Source of the DNA: Dorea_A amylophila
GTDB lineage: Bacteria > Bacillota > Clostridia > Lachnospirales > Lachnospiraceae
Length of the DNA stretch: 64,000 nt
Direction of reading: 5' to 3'
NCBI RefSeq assembly: GCF_025567265.1
Contig: NZ_JAOQJW010000018.1
Coordinates: forward strand, 1 to 64,000
Below are positions 1 through 8,279 of this stretch, piece by piece (the stretch's first letter is position 1; each line of letters opens with the position of its first letter). Position numbers and translations under genes: made by a program. Under the pieces are notes generated by a model. The model searched no databases. It worked only from the letters and a program-made list of their open reading frames with translations, and had not been told where the DNA came from.

Positions 1-42
1 ATGGAGCTGACTGATACTAATCGGTCGAGGGCATGACCAAGC
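1..42 (+). rRNA. rrl: 23S ribosomal RNA, 3' end (partial)
   Basis: The first bases carry the conserved terminal segment of bacterial 23S rRNA (GATACTAATCGGTCGAGGGC), which pairs with the 5' end in helix 1. Only the last about 40 nt lie in the window. The exact mature 3' end is estimated. No 5S rRNA follows; a terminator comes about 65 bp later, so this operon either lacks a distal 5S or carries it elsewhere. Confidence 0.9.
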
Positions 43-107
43 AAGGTGATAGGTAGGATGAAGAAAATATTTCTTGTATGCAGTTTTGAAGGTATATATA
101 AAAGGTA

Positions 108-139
108 AAAAGCAATCAACATATGTTGGTTGCTTTTTT
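108..139 (+). terminator. Rho-independent terminator of the rRNA operon
   Basis: An 11-bp stem (AAGCAATCAAC with GTTGGTTGCTT, one G-U pair) with a short ATAT loop is followed by a T run. It lies just behind the 23S tail and ends the rRNA transcription unit. Confidence 0.85.
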
Positions 140-186
140 GATATCCAGCATAAAGAATAAAAAATATATAAAATCTCAAATATCTT

Positions 187-215
187 TTGACCATATATGC
201 TATAGATGATACAAT
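187..215 (+). promoter_or_regulatory. Sigma-A type promoter of the parvulin gene
   Basis: TTGACC, a 17-nt spacer and TACAAT lie 38 bp before the start codon at 253. Spacing and hexamers are close to the housekeeping consensus. Confidence 0.6.
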
Positions 216-252
216 TGAAACATTGTTGGAATAGAAAAGGAGTTTATTAATT

Positions 253-990
253 ATGGAACAGAAAGTAATTGCCACAGTTGGCGGACATCAGATTACAGAA
301 GCAGAAGTAGAGGCATTCATTCGCAGCCTTCCGAGAGAACAGCAGGCATATGCTTCACATCCGGATTTTCGTAAACAGTGTGAAGAACAGCTGATCGCAG
401 TTTATGCATTTGCAAAATACGGAGAAGAAGAGAAGATCGATGAGACAGAAGAGTTCAAGAATGTGATGGAAAATGCGAGAAAAGACATTCTTGCGCAGAT
501 GGCTATGAGAAAGCTTTTTGCAACAGTAAACGTAACAGACGATGAGATCAAAGAATATTACGAAGCAAATAAAGGGAAATATTCTAAAGGTGCATCTGTA
601 CATGCGAAACACATCCTTGTAGATAATGAAGAAAAGTGTACAGAGCTTTTGAACGCAATTACAAGCGGGGAGAAGGTATTTGAGGATGTTGCAAAAGAAT
701 CTTCTTCATGTCCGTCAGGAGCAAACGGAGGAGATCTTGGAGAGTTCGGAAGAGGACAGATGGTGAAAGAATTTGAGGATGCTGCATTTGCTGCTGAGAT
801 CGGACATATTGTAGGACCGGTAAAGACACAGTTTGGATATCATCTGATTAAAGTAGAAGATAAGAAAGAAGCCGGTGAATCAAATCTGGAAGAAGTAAAA
901 GACCAGATTCGTGCAGAATTATCTCAGAAGAAACAGGAAGAAGCTTACAGAGCTAAAGTAGATGAACTGAAGAAAAAATATATGGATTAA
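253..990 (+). CDS. Peptidylprolyl isomerase, parvulin (PpiC/PrsA-like), cytoplasmic
   Basis: A 245-residue protein with an N-terminal helical SurA/trigger-factor-like part (about 1-110) and a C-terminal parvulin rotamase domain (about 115-225). The parvulin part shows HAKHILV, the glycine-rich GANGGDLGEFGRGQM stretch and the GPVKTQFGYHLIKV motif typical of the family. It would catalyse cis-trans isomerisation of X-Pro bonds and act as a foldase or chaperone. Unlike PrsA there is no signal peptide or lipobox, so a cytosolic role is inferred. The ribosome site AAAGGAG precedes the ATG. It stands alone between the rRNA terminator and a convergent aminotransferase gene. Confidence 0.88.
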   Translation: MEQKVIATVGGHQITEAEVEAFIRSLPREQQAYASHPDFRKQCEEQLIAVYAFAKYGEEEKIDETEEFKNVMENARKDILAQMAMRKLFATVNVTDDEIKEYYEANKGKYSKGASVHAKHILVDNEEKCTELLNAITSGEKVFEDVAKESSSCPSGANGGDLGEFGRGQMVKEFEDAAFAAEIGHIVGPVKTQFGYHLIKVEDKKEAGESNLEEVKDQIRAELSQKKQEEAYRAKVDELKKKYMD

Positions 991-1023
991 TCTGTTAATC
1001 CACTAAAGAGATAATATAATAAA

Positions 1024-1059
1024 AGCAGGGGCATGATCATTGAAGATCATGCCCCTGCT
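1024..1059. terminator. Hairpin terminator between convergent genes
   Basis: A perfect 15-bp stem (AGCAGGGGCATGATC and its complement) with a 6-nt loop. On the minus strand it is followed by TTTTATTAT, so it fits best as the terminator of the minus-strand aminotransferase gene. On the plus strand it may also stop parvulin transcription, although no T run follows there. Confidence 0.8.
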
Positions 1060-1087
1060 GCGTCTTAGATGGCGATTTGCGCCTGTT

Positions 1088-2374
1088 TTATTTGGTTTGC
1101 AGTAATTTATCAATACTTACAAGTTTTACGCTTAAAACAAATATTTTAGCAGCTAATTTCAGCTCTTTTACAGTTGGATAAGAAGGTGCAATACGGATAT
1201 TGCTGTCCTTCGGATCTTTTCCATAAGGGAAAGTAGCACCGGCACCAGTCATTACAAGACCGGCCTCTTTTGCTTTGGCAACGATTGCTTTGGCACATCC
1301 ATCCATAGAATCAAAGGAAATGAAGTAGCCACCGCGTGGAGCAAGCCATGAACCAATTCCAAGTCCGCCAAGTTCTTTGTCCAGTGTTTTTAATACGATA
1401 TCAAACTTAGGACGGAGAATATCTGCATGTTTCTTCATGTGCTGAACCATTCCGTGAATATTTCCGAAATATCTTGCATGTCGGAGTTGGTTCAGTTTGT
1501 CATGTCCGATTGTCTGAATACGCATCTGTTTTCTGATATCAGCCAGGTTGGCATCAGATGCTGCGATTGCTGCGATACCGGAACCAGGGAAACTGATCTT
1601 GGAAGTAGAAGAGAACTTGTAAACCATATCCGGGTGTCCTTCTTTCTTACACTCCATTAAGATTTCAATCAGATAATCCTGTTTATCTTCATATAAATGG
1701 TGAATACCATATGCATTATCCCAAAAGATACGGAAGTCTTCTGCTGCAGGATTCAGTTTTGCAAAACGATGAACTGTTTCATCAGAGTAAGTGATGCCCT
1801 GTGGGTTGGAATATTTTGGAACACACCAGATACCTTTGATCGCCGGATCAGTGCTGACCAGTTCTTCTACCATGTCCATGTCCGGACCGGTTGGTGTCAT
1901 CGGAACGTTGATCATCTCAATTCCGAAATATTCTGTAATTGCAAAATGTCTGTCATATCCAGGAACCGGACATAAGAATTTTACTTTATCAAGTTTTGCC
2001 CACGGAGTACTTCCCATAACACCATGAGTCATACTGCGTGCGATTGTATCATACATTATATTCAGGCTGGAGTTTCCAAAGATAACGATATTATCTTTTG
2101 GTACTTCCATCATATCTGCAAGCAACTGTTTCGCTTCTGCGATACCATCCAGAACACCGTAGTTACGGCAGTCAACACCTTCTTCACATACAAGGTCTGA
2201 GTCACTTCTTAATACATCCATCATATCCATGGACAGATTCAGCTGTTCTGTGGACGGCTTACCTCTGGACATATCCAAGTGTAGATTCTGTGCCTTTACA
2301 TCTTCAAACTGGGCTTCCAGATCACTTTTCAGCTGCAATAATTCTTCTTTGGATAATTCTTCATATGCTACCAC
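1088..2374 (-). CDS. Aspartate aminotransferase-like PLP enzyme, subgroup Ic
   Basis: A fold-type I PLP aminotransferase of 428 residues. The PLP-binding lysine lies in KFSSTSKISFPGSG and the cofactor-contact region in WCVPKYSNPQG and FWDNAYGIHHLY. The MSRGKPS stretch near the N-terminus is typical of the divergent Ic aspartate aminotransferases (Aminotran_MocR, PF12897), which interconvert aspartate and 2-oxoglutarate with oxaloacetate and glutamate. The longest frame begins at 2410, but GGAGG lies 8 nt before a GTG at 2374, so that GTG is taken as the start (MVAYEELSKEE). It is monocistronic. Substrate is inferred from family only. Confidence 0.85.
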   Translation of the reverse strand: MVAYEELSKEELLQLKSDLEAQFEDVKAQNLHLDMSRGKPSTEQLNLSMDMMDVLRSDSDLVCEEGVDCRNYGVLDGIAEAKQLLADMMEVPKDNIVIFGNSSLNIMYDTIARSMTHGVMGSTPWAKLDKVKFLCPVPGYDRHFAITEYFGIEMINVPMTPTGPDMDMVEELVSTDPAIKGIWCVPKYSNPQGITYSDETVHRFAKLNPAAEDFRIFWDNAYGIHHLYEDKQDYLIEILMECKKEGHPDMVYKFSSTSKISFPGSGIAAIAASDANLADIRKQMRIQTIGHDKLNQLRHARYFGNIHGMVQHMKKHADILRPKFDIVLKTLDKELGGLGIGSWLAPRGGYFISFDSMDGCAKAIVAKAKEAGLVMTGAGATFPYGKDPKDSNIRIAPSYPTVKELKLAAKIFVLSVKLVSIDKLLQTK

Positions 2375-2416
2375 TATACCATCCTCCATATCATATATAC
2401 CATTCAACATTATAAT

Positions 2417-2444
2417 ATTTTAACAGAATTTGACGTTTCGTCAA
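2417..2444 (-). promoter_or_regulatory. Promoter of the aminotransferase gene with inverted repeat on the -35
   Basis: On the minus strand TTGACG, 16 nt and TAAAAT precede the gene. The -35 box is half of a perfect inverted repeat TTGACG-AAA-CGTCAA (2430-2444), a possible repressor site. The stretch 2375-2724 (350 bp) otherwise holds only the divergent promoters; no gene was seen in it. Confidence 0.45.
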
Positions 2445-2664
2445 TGGTTTCTTGCAAAATGATGAGAAATTATAGAAAAATATGCAATTCAAGACTTGTA
2501 AAATGAAATTTTTGTGAAAAAGTTATGCAAAAAATGTGATGTGATAAAGCATGCAAGTGAAAATACAGTACCTATCCGAAGGAACAATCAGGAAATTACG
2601 GTAAAAATAAAAGGTGAATTATACAGGGAAGAAGTTGCCGGTGGCAGATTCCGGAGATTAGACA

Positions 2665-2694
2665 TTCACAAAAACGGACAGCATGTGTTATGAT
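2665..2694 (+). promoter_or_regulatory. Possible promoter of the Gfo/Idh/MocA gene
   Basis: TTCACA, 18 nt and TATGAT lie 30 bp before the start codon at 2725. The -35 match is moderate. Confidence 0.35.
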
Positions 2695-2724
2695 ATGCTC
2701 AGATGATAACAAGGAGGAATTAAT

Positions 2725-3699
2725 ATGAGAGATATTAACTGGGCAGTACTTGGCACAGGCGTTATTGCAAATGAGATGGCCGTTGCATTAAAAAAGAACG
2801 GAAAGAATATCTATGCTGTTGGTAACAGAACTTATGAAAAAGCCGTCGCATTTGGTGAAAAGTATGGCATAGGGAAAGTTTATACGGATTATAATGAGAT
2901 GTTTACTGATCGGGATGTTGATGTAATTTATATCACAACACCTCACAATACACATAAAAAATTTATGAAACAGGCAATTGAGAATGGAAAACATATTCTG
3001 GTAGAAAAGTCGATTACACTTAACAGTGATGAACTGAATGAGATGGCAAAACTGGCAGATAAGAATCATGTCATCATCGGAGAGGCAATGACAATCTATC
3101 ATATGCCAATCTATAAAAAGTTAAAAGAAATTCTGGAAACCGGCGTATTAGGAAAAGTAAATCTTATTACAATGAATTTTGGAAGTTTCAAAGAATACGA
3201 TATGAATAACCGCTTTTTTAACCCTGATCTTGCCGGTGGAGCAATGTTGGATATTGGAGTATATGCGCTTTCATTCATCCGCTGGTTCATGGATTCAAAA
3301 CCAGATCAGTTGCTGTCGCAGGTGAAATCCGCACCCACAGGGGTAGATGAGCAGGCCGGACTGCTGTTGATGAACAAAGAAGGGCAGATGGCAACCGTTA
3401 TGTTATCACTTCATTCAAAACAGCCAAAGCGGGGCATGATCTCCTGCGAAAAGGGATACATTGAGATTATGGAATATCCAAGAGCATGGGAGGCAAGAAT
3501 TACCTATGTGGAAACCGGAGATGTAGATGTCATAAGAGCGGGAGAAAATGCAGATGCACTTGCTTATGAACTTGAAGATATGGAAAAAGCGATTGCAGGA
3601 GATTCGGAATGTATGCATTTTGACTATACAAAAGATGTTATGGATATGATGACGGAATTCAGAAAAGCATGGAAGTTCACTTATCCGGAAGAGGAATAG
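2725..3699 (+). CDS. Gfo/Idh/MocA family NAD(P)-dependent oxidoreductase
   Basis: A 324-residue protein with an N-terminal Rossmann domain (GTGVIANEMAVAL, residues about 8-20) and the family EKP-like motif in the form HILVEKSIT near residue 93. The C-terminal alpha/beta domain carries the substrate pocket (GGAMLDIGVYALSF). Such enzymes oxidise or reduce sugars, inositols or related polyols with NAD(P). The usual Pro of the EK-P motif is Ser here. AAGGAGG sits 8 nt before the ATG. It is a single gene bounded by its own terminator; the neighbouring GH13 glucosidase hints at sugar metabolism, but the substrate cannot be named. Confidence 0.85.
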   Translation: MRDINWAVLGTGVIANEMAVALKKNGKNIYAVGNRTYEKAVAFGEKYGIGKVYTDYNEMFTDRDVDVIYITTPHNTHKKFMKQAIENGKHILVEKSITLNSDELNEMAKLADKNHVIIGEAMTIYHMPIYKKLKEILETGVLGKVNLITMNFGSFKEYDMNNRFFNPDLAGGAMLDIGVYALSFIRWFMDSKPDQLLSQVKSAPTGVDEQAGLLLMNKEGQMATVMLSLHSKQPKRGMISCEKGYIEIMEYPRAWEARITYVETGDVDVIRAGENADALAYELEDMEKAIAGDSECMHFDYTKDVMDMMTEFRKAWKFTYPEEE

Positions 3700-3716
3700 T
3701 TTGCAGAGATAAAAAA

Positions 3717-3765
3717 AGCACATAGATATCAGCTGATAATATCTGATATCTATGTGCTGCTTTTT
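3717..3765. terminator. Rho-independent terminator between convergent genes
   Basis: A perfect 16-bp stem (AGCACATAGATATCAG and complement) with a 10-nt loop is followed by GCTTTTTG on the plus strand and by a T run on the minus strand (seen as AAAAAAA at the left), so it can serve both converging genes. Confidence 0.8.
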
Positions 3766-3808
3766 GTTTCTTGGACATATAAAAACGATACAAAAGAAAT
3801 TATAAAGT

Positions 3809-5485
3809 TTACAATTCAAATACAAGAACTTCACAACTGTTAAGTGTAATTATATCATTGGAAGGAAGAGAACGCTCAGCACTGGCCATATTAGAAAGAA
3901 GAATCTGTTTTACGGGATATTCCAGCGTAAGAGAAACTGCTTCTTTCCCGAAGTTGGCGGTGATAAGGATTCGTTGATTTTCAGTCTTTCGATAATAAGC
4001 CATGACCGAGCTGGTATTCTGATAAACAGGTAGGAATTCGCCATAAGCAAATACTTCTTTGTAAGCAGGAGATTTGCGCAGTGCGATCAGCTTCCGGTAA
4101 TAATTTAATACAGAATCAGGATCTGTGTCCTGCGTTTCCACGTTGATTTCAGTATAATTATCATTTACTTTCAGCCATGGAGTTCCCGTGGTAAATCCGG
4201 CATTTTCCTGAGTATTCCATTGCATCGGAGTTCTGGCGTTATCACGGCTCAGCCTGCTGCATGCTTCAAGGGCTTCTTTATCGGTGAGCCCGGCATCTCT
4301 GGCAGTATGATACTGATCTATGGTATTGATGTCATTATATTCGTCAACAGTGTTCCAGACTGCATTTTGCATACCGATTTCCTGCCCCTGATAGATAAAA
4401 GGAATTCCACGGAGAAGAACACTGATTGTTCCGAGCATCTTAGTACCTGTGGGATTCTGGGCATAGTCAGGAAGAAAACGAGACACACCTCTTGGTTCAT
4501 CATGATTTTCGATGATATTTGCTTCCAGACCACAGTTTTGAACTCTAAGCTGGGAGTCGGTGATCGCTTTACGCCATTCTTTGAAGTCTACAGGTGGTGC
4601 ATCATACCATCCATGTTCTCCTTCACTGAGCATATGTGCACTAAAGTCAAAAATTGTGGAAAAATGACCATTTTCACCGATAAATGCATCAAGTTCGCCC
4701 TCTTTCATATTGAATACTTCGCCTACAGTAAATGCTTCGTATTTTTGGAATGTATGTTTCTTCAAATCTTCAAGAAGTTCTCCGACACCATCTACTTCGT
4801 CTACCATTTTCCAACAGCCGGCAAGTCCATCCGGACCATCCGGTTTGAAATCCGGAAAGTCCAGATCCTTCTTGATGTTAATGATTGCATCAATACGGAA
4901 TCCGGCAAGTCCTTTTTCAAGCCACCAGTTGATCATTTCATAAAGCTTTTCTCTCAGAAGCGGGTTTTCCCAGTTAAGATCGGGCTGTTCTTTGGCAAAC
5001 ATGTGCAGGTAGTATTTATCAGTACCCGGTACCGGTTCCCAGCAGCTTCCGCCAAAGTAAGAACGCAAGTTACTTGGGGGATTACCGTTTCTGCCCTTGC
5101 GGAAATAGAAATAATCAGCATATTCTCCGTCGGGATCAGCCAGGGCTTTCTGGAACCATTCGTGCTGGTCAGAACAGTGATTGATGACCAGATCCATAAT
5201 AATATACATATCCCTTTTCTTCGCTTCGGAAAGCAGTTCGTCAAACTCTTCCATCGTTCCGAATTCTTCCGCAATTGCGTAGTAATCAGAAATATCATAG
5301 CCCTGATCTACAAAAGGTGATTTGTAGATTGGAGAGAGCCAGATGATATCAATCCCCAATTTTTTTAAATAATCTAATTTAGAAATGATTCCACGAAGAT
5401 CTCCGATTCCGTCTCCGTTTGTGTCCAAAAAGCTTTTTGGATAGATCTGGTATGCGACTTTATCATGCCACCATTTTTTTATCAT
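3809..5485 (-). CDS. GH13 alpha-glucosidase / oligo-1,6-glucosidase
   Basis: A 558-residue cytosolic glycoside hydrolase of family 13 (subfamily 31-like), the usual length for oligo-1,6-glucosidases. The (beta/alpha)8 barrel carries nucleophile Asp199 (GFRIDA), acid/base Glu256 (TVGEVF) and the transition-state Asp329 (ENHDEPR). A calcium-type loop DTNGDGIGD is at 21-29. The residue after the nucleophile is Ala200; Val there is linked to alpha-1,6 and Ala/Thr to alpha-1,4 specificity, so maltose-type substrates are possible. The longest frame starts at 5740, but the protein family starts at MIKKWWHDKVAYQIYP, so ATG 5485 with AAAGGG upstream is chosen. It is divergent from an AraC regulator. 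Confidence 0.92.
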   Translation of the reverse strand: MIKKWWHDKVAYQIYPKSFLDTNGDGIGDLRGIISKLDYLKKLGIDIIWLSPIYKSPFVDQGYDISDYYAIAEEFGTMEEFDELLSEAKKRDMYIIMDLVINHCSDQHEWFQKALADPDGEYADYFYFRKGRNGNPPSNLRSYFGGSCWEPVPGTDKYYLHMFAKEQPDLNWENPLLREKLYEMINWWLEKGLAGFRIDAIINIKKDLDFPDFKPDGPDGLAGCWKMVDEVDGVGELLEDLKKHTFQKYEAFTVGEVFNMKEGELDAFIGENGHFSTIFDFSAHMLSEGEHGWYDAPPVDFKEWRKAITDSQLRVQNCGLEANIIENHDEPRGVSRFLPDYAQNPTGTKMLGTISVLLRGIPFIYQGQEIGMQNAVWNTVDEYNDINTIDQYHTARDAGLTDKEALEACSRLSRDNARTPMQWNTQENAGFTTGTPWLKVNDNYTEINVETQDTDPDSVLNYYRKLIALRKSPAYKEVFAYGEFLPVYQNTSSVMAYYRKTENQRILITANFGKEAVSLTLEYPVKQILLSNMASAERSLPSNDIITLNSCEVLVFEL

Positions 5486-5501
5486 AATTTTTCCCTTTAT
5501 A

Positions 5502-5519
5502 TACGAAATTAATTTCGTA
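5502..5519. promoter_or_regulatory. 18-bp perfect palindrome, candidate operator of the glucosidase gene
   Basis: TACGAAATTAATTTCGTA is its own reverse complement. It lies about 8-25 nt downstream of the expected transcription start of the glucosidase gene and just before its ribosome site, where a bound repressor would block transcription. Confidence 0.55.
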
Positions 5520-5533
5520 AATCCCTTTCTGTT

Positions 5534-5563
5534 ATTGTAGTCTTCTGTATGCTGCTTTGCCAA
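5534..5563 (-). promoter_or_regulatory. Promoter of the glucosidase gene
   Basis: On the minus strand TTGGCA, 18 nt and TACAAT lie about 50 bp ahead of the start codon at 5485, immediately upstream of the 18-bp palindrome. Confidence 0.5.
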
Positions 5564-5570
5564 AATCACA

Positions 5571-5599
5571 TTGAGGCATAACAGAAAATGTATTATACT
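5571..5599 (+). promoter_or_regulatory. Promoter region of the AraC-type regulator gene
   Basis: TTGAGG, 17 nt and TATACT precede the gene by about 95 bp. Further down, the heptamer ATACTGC or its complement recurs at 5595, 5632 and 5660, and could be regulator half-sites. Confidence 0.45.
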
Positions 5600-5694
5600 G
5601 CTATTATATGGGAAAAAAAGCCTGATATCTTGCAGTATAGTGTTGTTGTATGACATAATACTGCCTTGTAAAAGCAGAGAAAGGGAAAAAGAAA

Positions 5695-6588
5695 ATGAAG
5701 AAACAGTATTTCCATGCACCGGAGCAAAAAGAAGAGACAAAGCACGGAGAGCCGTACTTTCCGGTTCAAAAGTATATTACCAGACTGTCTGAAGAATATC
5801 CGGCGGTAACAACACACTGGCATGAAGAGGCAGAACTTACATTGATCGTAAAAGGAAAATGCCATTATCACGTAGATCTGGTTGATTATGAAGTGAAAGA
5901 AGGAGATCTGTTATTTGTTCCGCCGCTATTTTTGCATGCGATTTCAAAAGGAAGATGTGAAGAATTTATTTCGGAGACGTATGTATTTCATTTGAATTTT
6001 CTCGGAGGTAATTCAACAGATATATGTTCGACGCGCTATCTGGTTCCAATTATGAACCAGGAATTCGCAATGCCTTGTCTGATTACAGGGAAACATTCGG
6101 TCTATGCTTCACTTAGAAAAGTCTTTGATCAGATTACTTCGCTTTATGATGAAAATGTAGATGGATATGAACTGGCATTGAAAGCGTTACTTTTACAAGC
6201 AATTTTTTTGTTGCTGCAATATAGTAAAAAAATTACAAAGAAAGAAAAAGAGCAATATTCTGAGAAATTAAAAAGTGTACTGGATTATATTGGAGAACAC
6301 TATGCAGAACCAATTTCAATAGCGGAACTGGCAGAATTGTGCTATTTCAGCGAATATCATTTTATGCGTTTTTTCAAAAAGCATATGAATATGACTTGTG
6401 TGGAATACATGAATAATTTTAGATTGGAGAAAGCTGTGGAATTATTTGAACAGGGGCATTTATCGATTATTGAAGTCTCAATGTCAGTCGGATTCCGGAA
6501 TCTTTCTTATTTTCATCGTGCATTTAAGAAAAAATATGGTATGACACCACTTACTTTTATAAATAAACTGAAAAACACTGTCCGATAA
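5695..6588 (+). CDS. AraC family transcriptional regulator with cupin sensor domain
   Basis: A 297-residue regulator. The N-terminal cupin-like sugar-sensing domain (about 25-150) shows THWHEEAELTLIVKGKC and EGDLLFVPPLFLHAI. The C-terminal AraC double helix-turn-helix (about 195-295) shows ISIAELAELCYFSEYHFMRF and the second helix pair with VGFRNLSYFHRAFKKKYGMT, the family signature. It most likely senses a sugar and controls the divergent GH13 glucosidase gene. This link rests on gene arrangement and on the palindromic and repeated sites in the 210-bp intergenic region. AAAGGG lies before the ATG. Confidence 0.9.
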   Translation: MKKQYFHAPEQKEETKHGEPYFPVQKYITRLSEEYPAVTTHWHEEAELTLIVKGKCHYHVDLVDYEVKEGDLLFVPPLFLHAISKGRCEEFISETYVFHLNFLGGNSTDICSTRYLVPIMNQEFAMPCLITGKHSVYASLRKVFDQITSLYDENVDGYELALKALLLQAIFLLLQYSKKITKKEKEQYSEKLKSVLDYIGEHYAEPISIAELAELCYFSEYHFMRFFKKHMNMTCVEYMNNFRLEKAVELFEQGHLSIIEVSMSVGFRNLSYFHRAFKKKYGMTPLTFINKLKNTVR

Positions 6589-6613
6589 CATATTAAGATC
6601 ATTGGACAGTGTT
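6574..6613 (+). terminator. Possible terminator overlapping the araC-type stop codon
   Basis: AACACTGTCC pairs perfectly with GGACAGTGTT across a 20-nt loop; the left arm overlaps the last codons of the gene. No good T run follows, so its strength as a terminator is doubtful. Confidence 0.4.
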
Positions 6614-6676
6614 ATGTAATATCTATGTGTTTTGAAAACTGTCAGAGACAGATTCCGGATCGTCAACTGATAAAAT

Positions 6677-6886
6677 TTATAAACTTGCTTCAACCAGTAC
6701 AGCTACAGCCAGTGTGTCGTCTTCAGTAAATCCCTGTGCACAGGTAAGGATTGTCTGTACATAGTCTTTTGAAAGATCGAGTTTGTGAGAGATGACATCC
6801 ATATCATAACCCTCCTGATTCAATTCGGTTACATTCTTTACATCCTTGCGGATCTGTTCCATTGATAAATTTGCGTCCATTTTCAT
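6677..6886 (-). CDS. Small helical protein of unknown function
   Basis: A 69-residue acidic protein beginning MKMDANLSMEQIRKDVKN. It is predicted mostly helical, with no signal peptide, cysteine cluster or membrane segment. The middle part (YDMDVISHKLDLSKDYVQTIL) has the look of a short helix-turn-helix, but no family is recognised. A clear GGAGG lies 4 nt before the first ATG and 10 nt before a second in-frame ATG, so either could be used. It lies 44 bp downstream of coaBC on the same strand and may share its transcript. Confidence 0.65.
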   Translation of the reverse strand: MKMDANLSMEQIRKDVKNVTELNQEGYDMDVISHKLDLSKDYVQTILTCAQGFTEDDTLAVAVLVEASL

Positions 6887-6929
6887 ATATCCTCCTGTAA
6901 ATTTCCGGATTTTCTTTTTTATACTGTAT

Positions 6930-8132
6930 TTACATTTTGTTCTTAAGCTCTAATATTTTATCAAGCAGATGGAAGGCAACTTCTTCTTTGCTCATCAGTT
7001 CAAGTTCAAATATCTGATCTGGTGTGATCATGGTAACGATGTTTGTATCCGTTTCAAATCCGGCACCTTGTTCTTTCAGATTATTGGCGACGATCATATC
7101 CAGATTCTTCTTTTCCAGTTTTTTCTTGGAGTTCGTAAGCATATTCTGCGTCTCCATAGAAAAGCCGCATAAGAACTGACCGGCTTTTTTGTGTTCGCCG
7201 AGATATTTCAGGATATCATCTGTGCGCTCTAGTGGAATAGACATGGTATCATCGTCTTTCTTTTTGATCTTTTCATCAGAGACATTGCATGGTCTGTAAT
7301 CGGCAACGGCAGCAGCCTTGATGATAATGTCCATATCCTGGCTTCTGGAAGTGACTTCCCTGTACATATCTTTGGCAGACACAATTGGAATGGTATTGAC
7401 AAAAAGCGGTGCATCAAGAGAGGTACGTCCTGTTACAAGGGTAACATCTGCGCCGCGGAGCATGCAGGCTTTAGCAATGCTGTATCCCATCTTTCCGGAA
7501 GAATGGTTCGTAATATAACGGACCGGGTCAATGGCTTCCTGTGTCGGTCCTGCAGTTACAAGTACTTTCATACCGGTCATGTCTTTTTTGTATCCAACAG
7601 ATTTGCAGATATATTGGAATAAAGTTTCCGGTTCCGGCATCTTTCCGGTACCATTATCGCCACAGGCCAGATGACCGGTGGAAGGTGTGATGACTTCCAT
7701 GCCATAATGCTTCAGTAATTCTATATTATCCTGTGTGACAGGATTCTCATACATTGCTGTATTCATAGCAGGAGCAATGATCTTTGGCGCACGGCTGGCA
7801 AGTACGGTTGTTGTCAGCATATCGTCGGCAAGACCATGAGCAAGCTTGGCCATCACATTTGCAGTTGCGGGAGCAACCATAATGATATCAGCAAGCTGGG
7901 CAAGTGCAATATGTTCCACTTTGAATTCAAAGTTCCGGTCGAATGTATCAGTGATACATTTATGTCCGGTGAGAGTCTCAAACGTAATCGGATTAATGAA
8001 ATTGACAGCGTTCTCTGTCATGATGACATGAACATCAGCCTGGGCTTTTACCAGAAGACTTGCAAGAGTTGCAATCTTATAAGAAGCAATTCCCCCGGTC
8101 ACGCCAAGGAGAACGTGTTTTCCTTTTAACAT
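6930..8132 (-). CDS. coaBC: Bifunctional phosphopantothenoylcysteine decarboxylase / phosphopantothenate-cysteine ligase
   Basis: A 400-residue two-domain enzyme making 4'-phosphopantetheine for coenzyme A. The N-terminal CoaC flavoprotein domain (about 1-185) has GVTGGIASYK, the PAMNTAMY substrate clamp and the HLACGDNGTGKMPEP loop with the catalytic cysteine. The C-terminal CoaB domain (about 188-400) has TAGPTQEAIDPVRYITN, SSGKMG and the KIKK motif used with CTP. GAGG lies 10 nt before the ATG. It is divergent from an ECF-type S component, which suggests coordinated pantothenate uptake and CoA synthesis. Confidence 0.96.
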   Translation of the reverse strand: MLKGKHVLLGVTGGIASYKIATLASLLVKAQADVHVIMTENAVNFINPITFETLTGHKCITDTFDRNFEFKVEHIALAQLADIIMVAPATANVMAKLAHGLADDMLTTTVLASRAPKIIAPAMNTAMYENPVTQDNIELLKHYGMEVITPSTGHLACGDNGTGKMPEPETLFQYICKSVGYKKDMTGMKVLVTAGPTQEAIDPVRYITNHSSGKMGYSIAKACMLRGADVTLVTGRTSLDAPLFVNTIPIVSAKDMYREVTSRSQDMDIIIKAAAVADYRPCNVSDEKIKKKDDDTMSIPLERTDDILKYLGEHKKAGQFLCGFSMETQNMLTNSKKKLEKKNLDMIVANNLKEQGAGFETDTNIVTMITPDQIFELELMSKEEVAFHLLDKILELKNKM

Positions 8133-8189
8133 AAATATTCATCCTCATTTCTAAAATAATACAATCACTATAGCTCTTTTTATTCATTC

Positions 8190-8218
8190 TTGCAAGTAAT
8201 AGATAACGATGTTATAAT
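8190..8218 (+). promoter_or_regulatory. Promoter of the ECF S-component gene
   Basis: TTGCAA, 17 nt and a perfect TATAAT lie 61 bp ahead of the ATG at 8280, in the region divergent to coaBC. Confidence 0.7.
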
Positions 8219-8279
8219 CGGATTCGTAATTGTATTGTATCCCGGATATCGGGAATGATAACAAGGAGGAAGATTAAAC

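Noticed and set aside
4220..5320. 366-codon plus-strand frame opposite the glucosidase gene
   Set aside because: It is antisense to a clear GH13 enzyme with all catalytic motifs, and its composition is that of a shadow frame.
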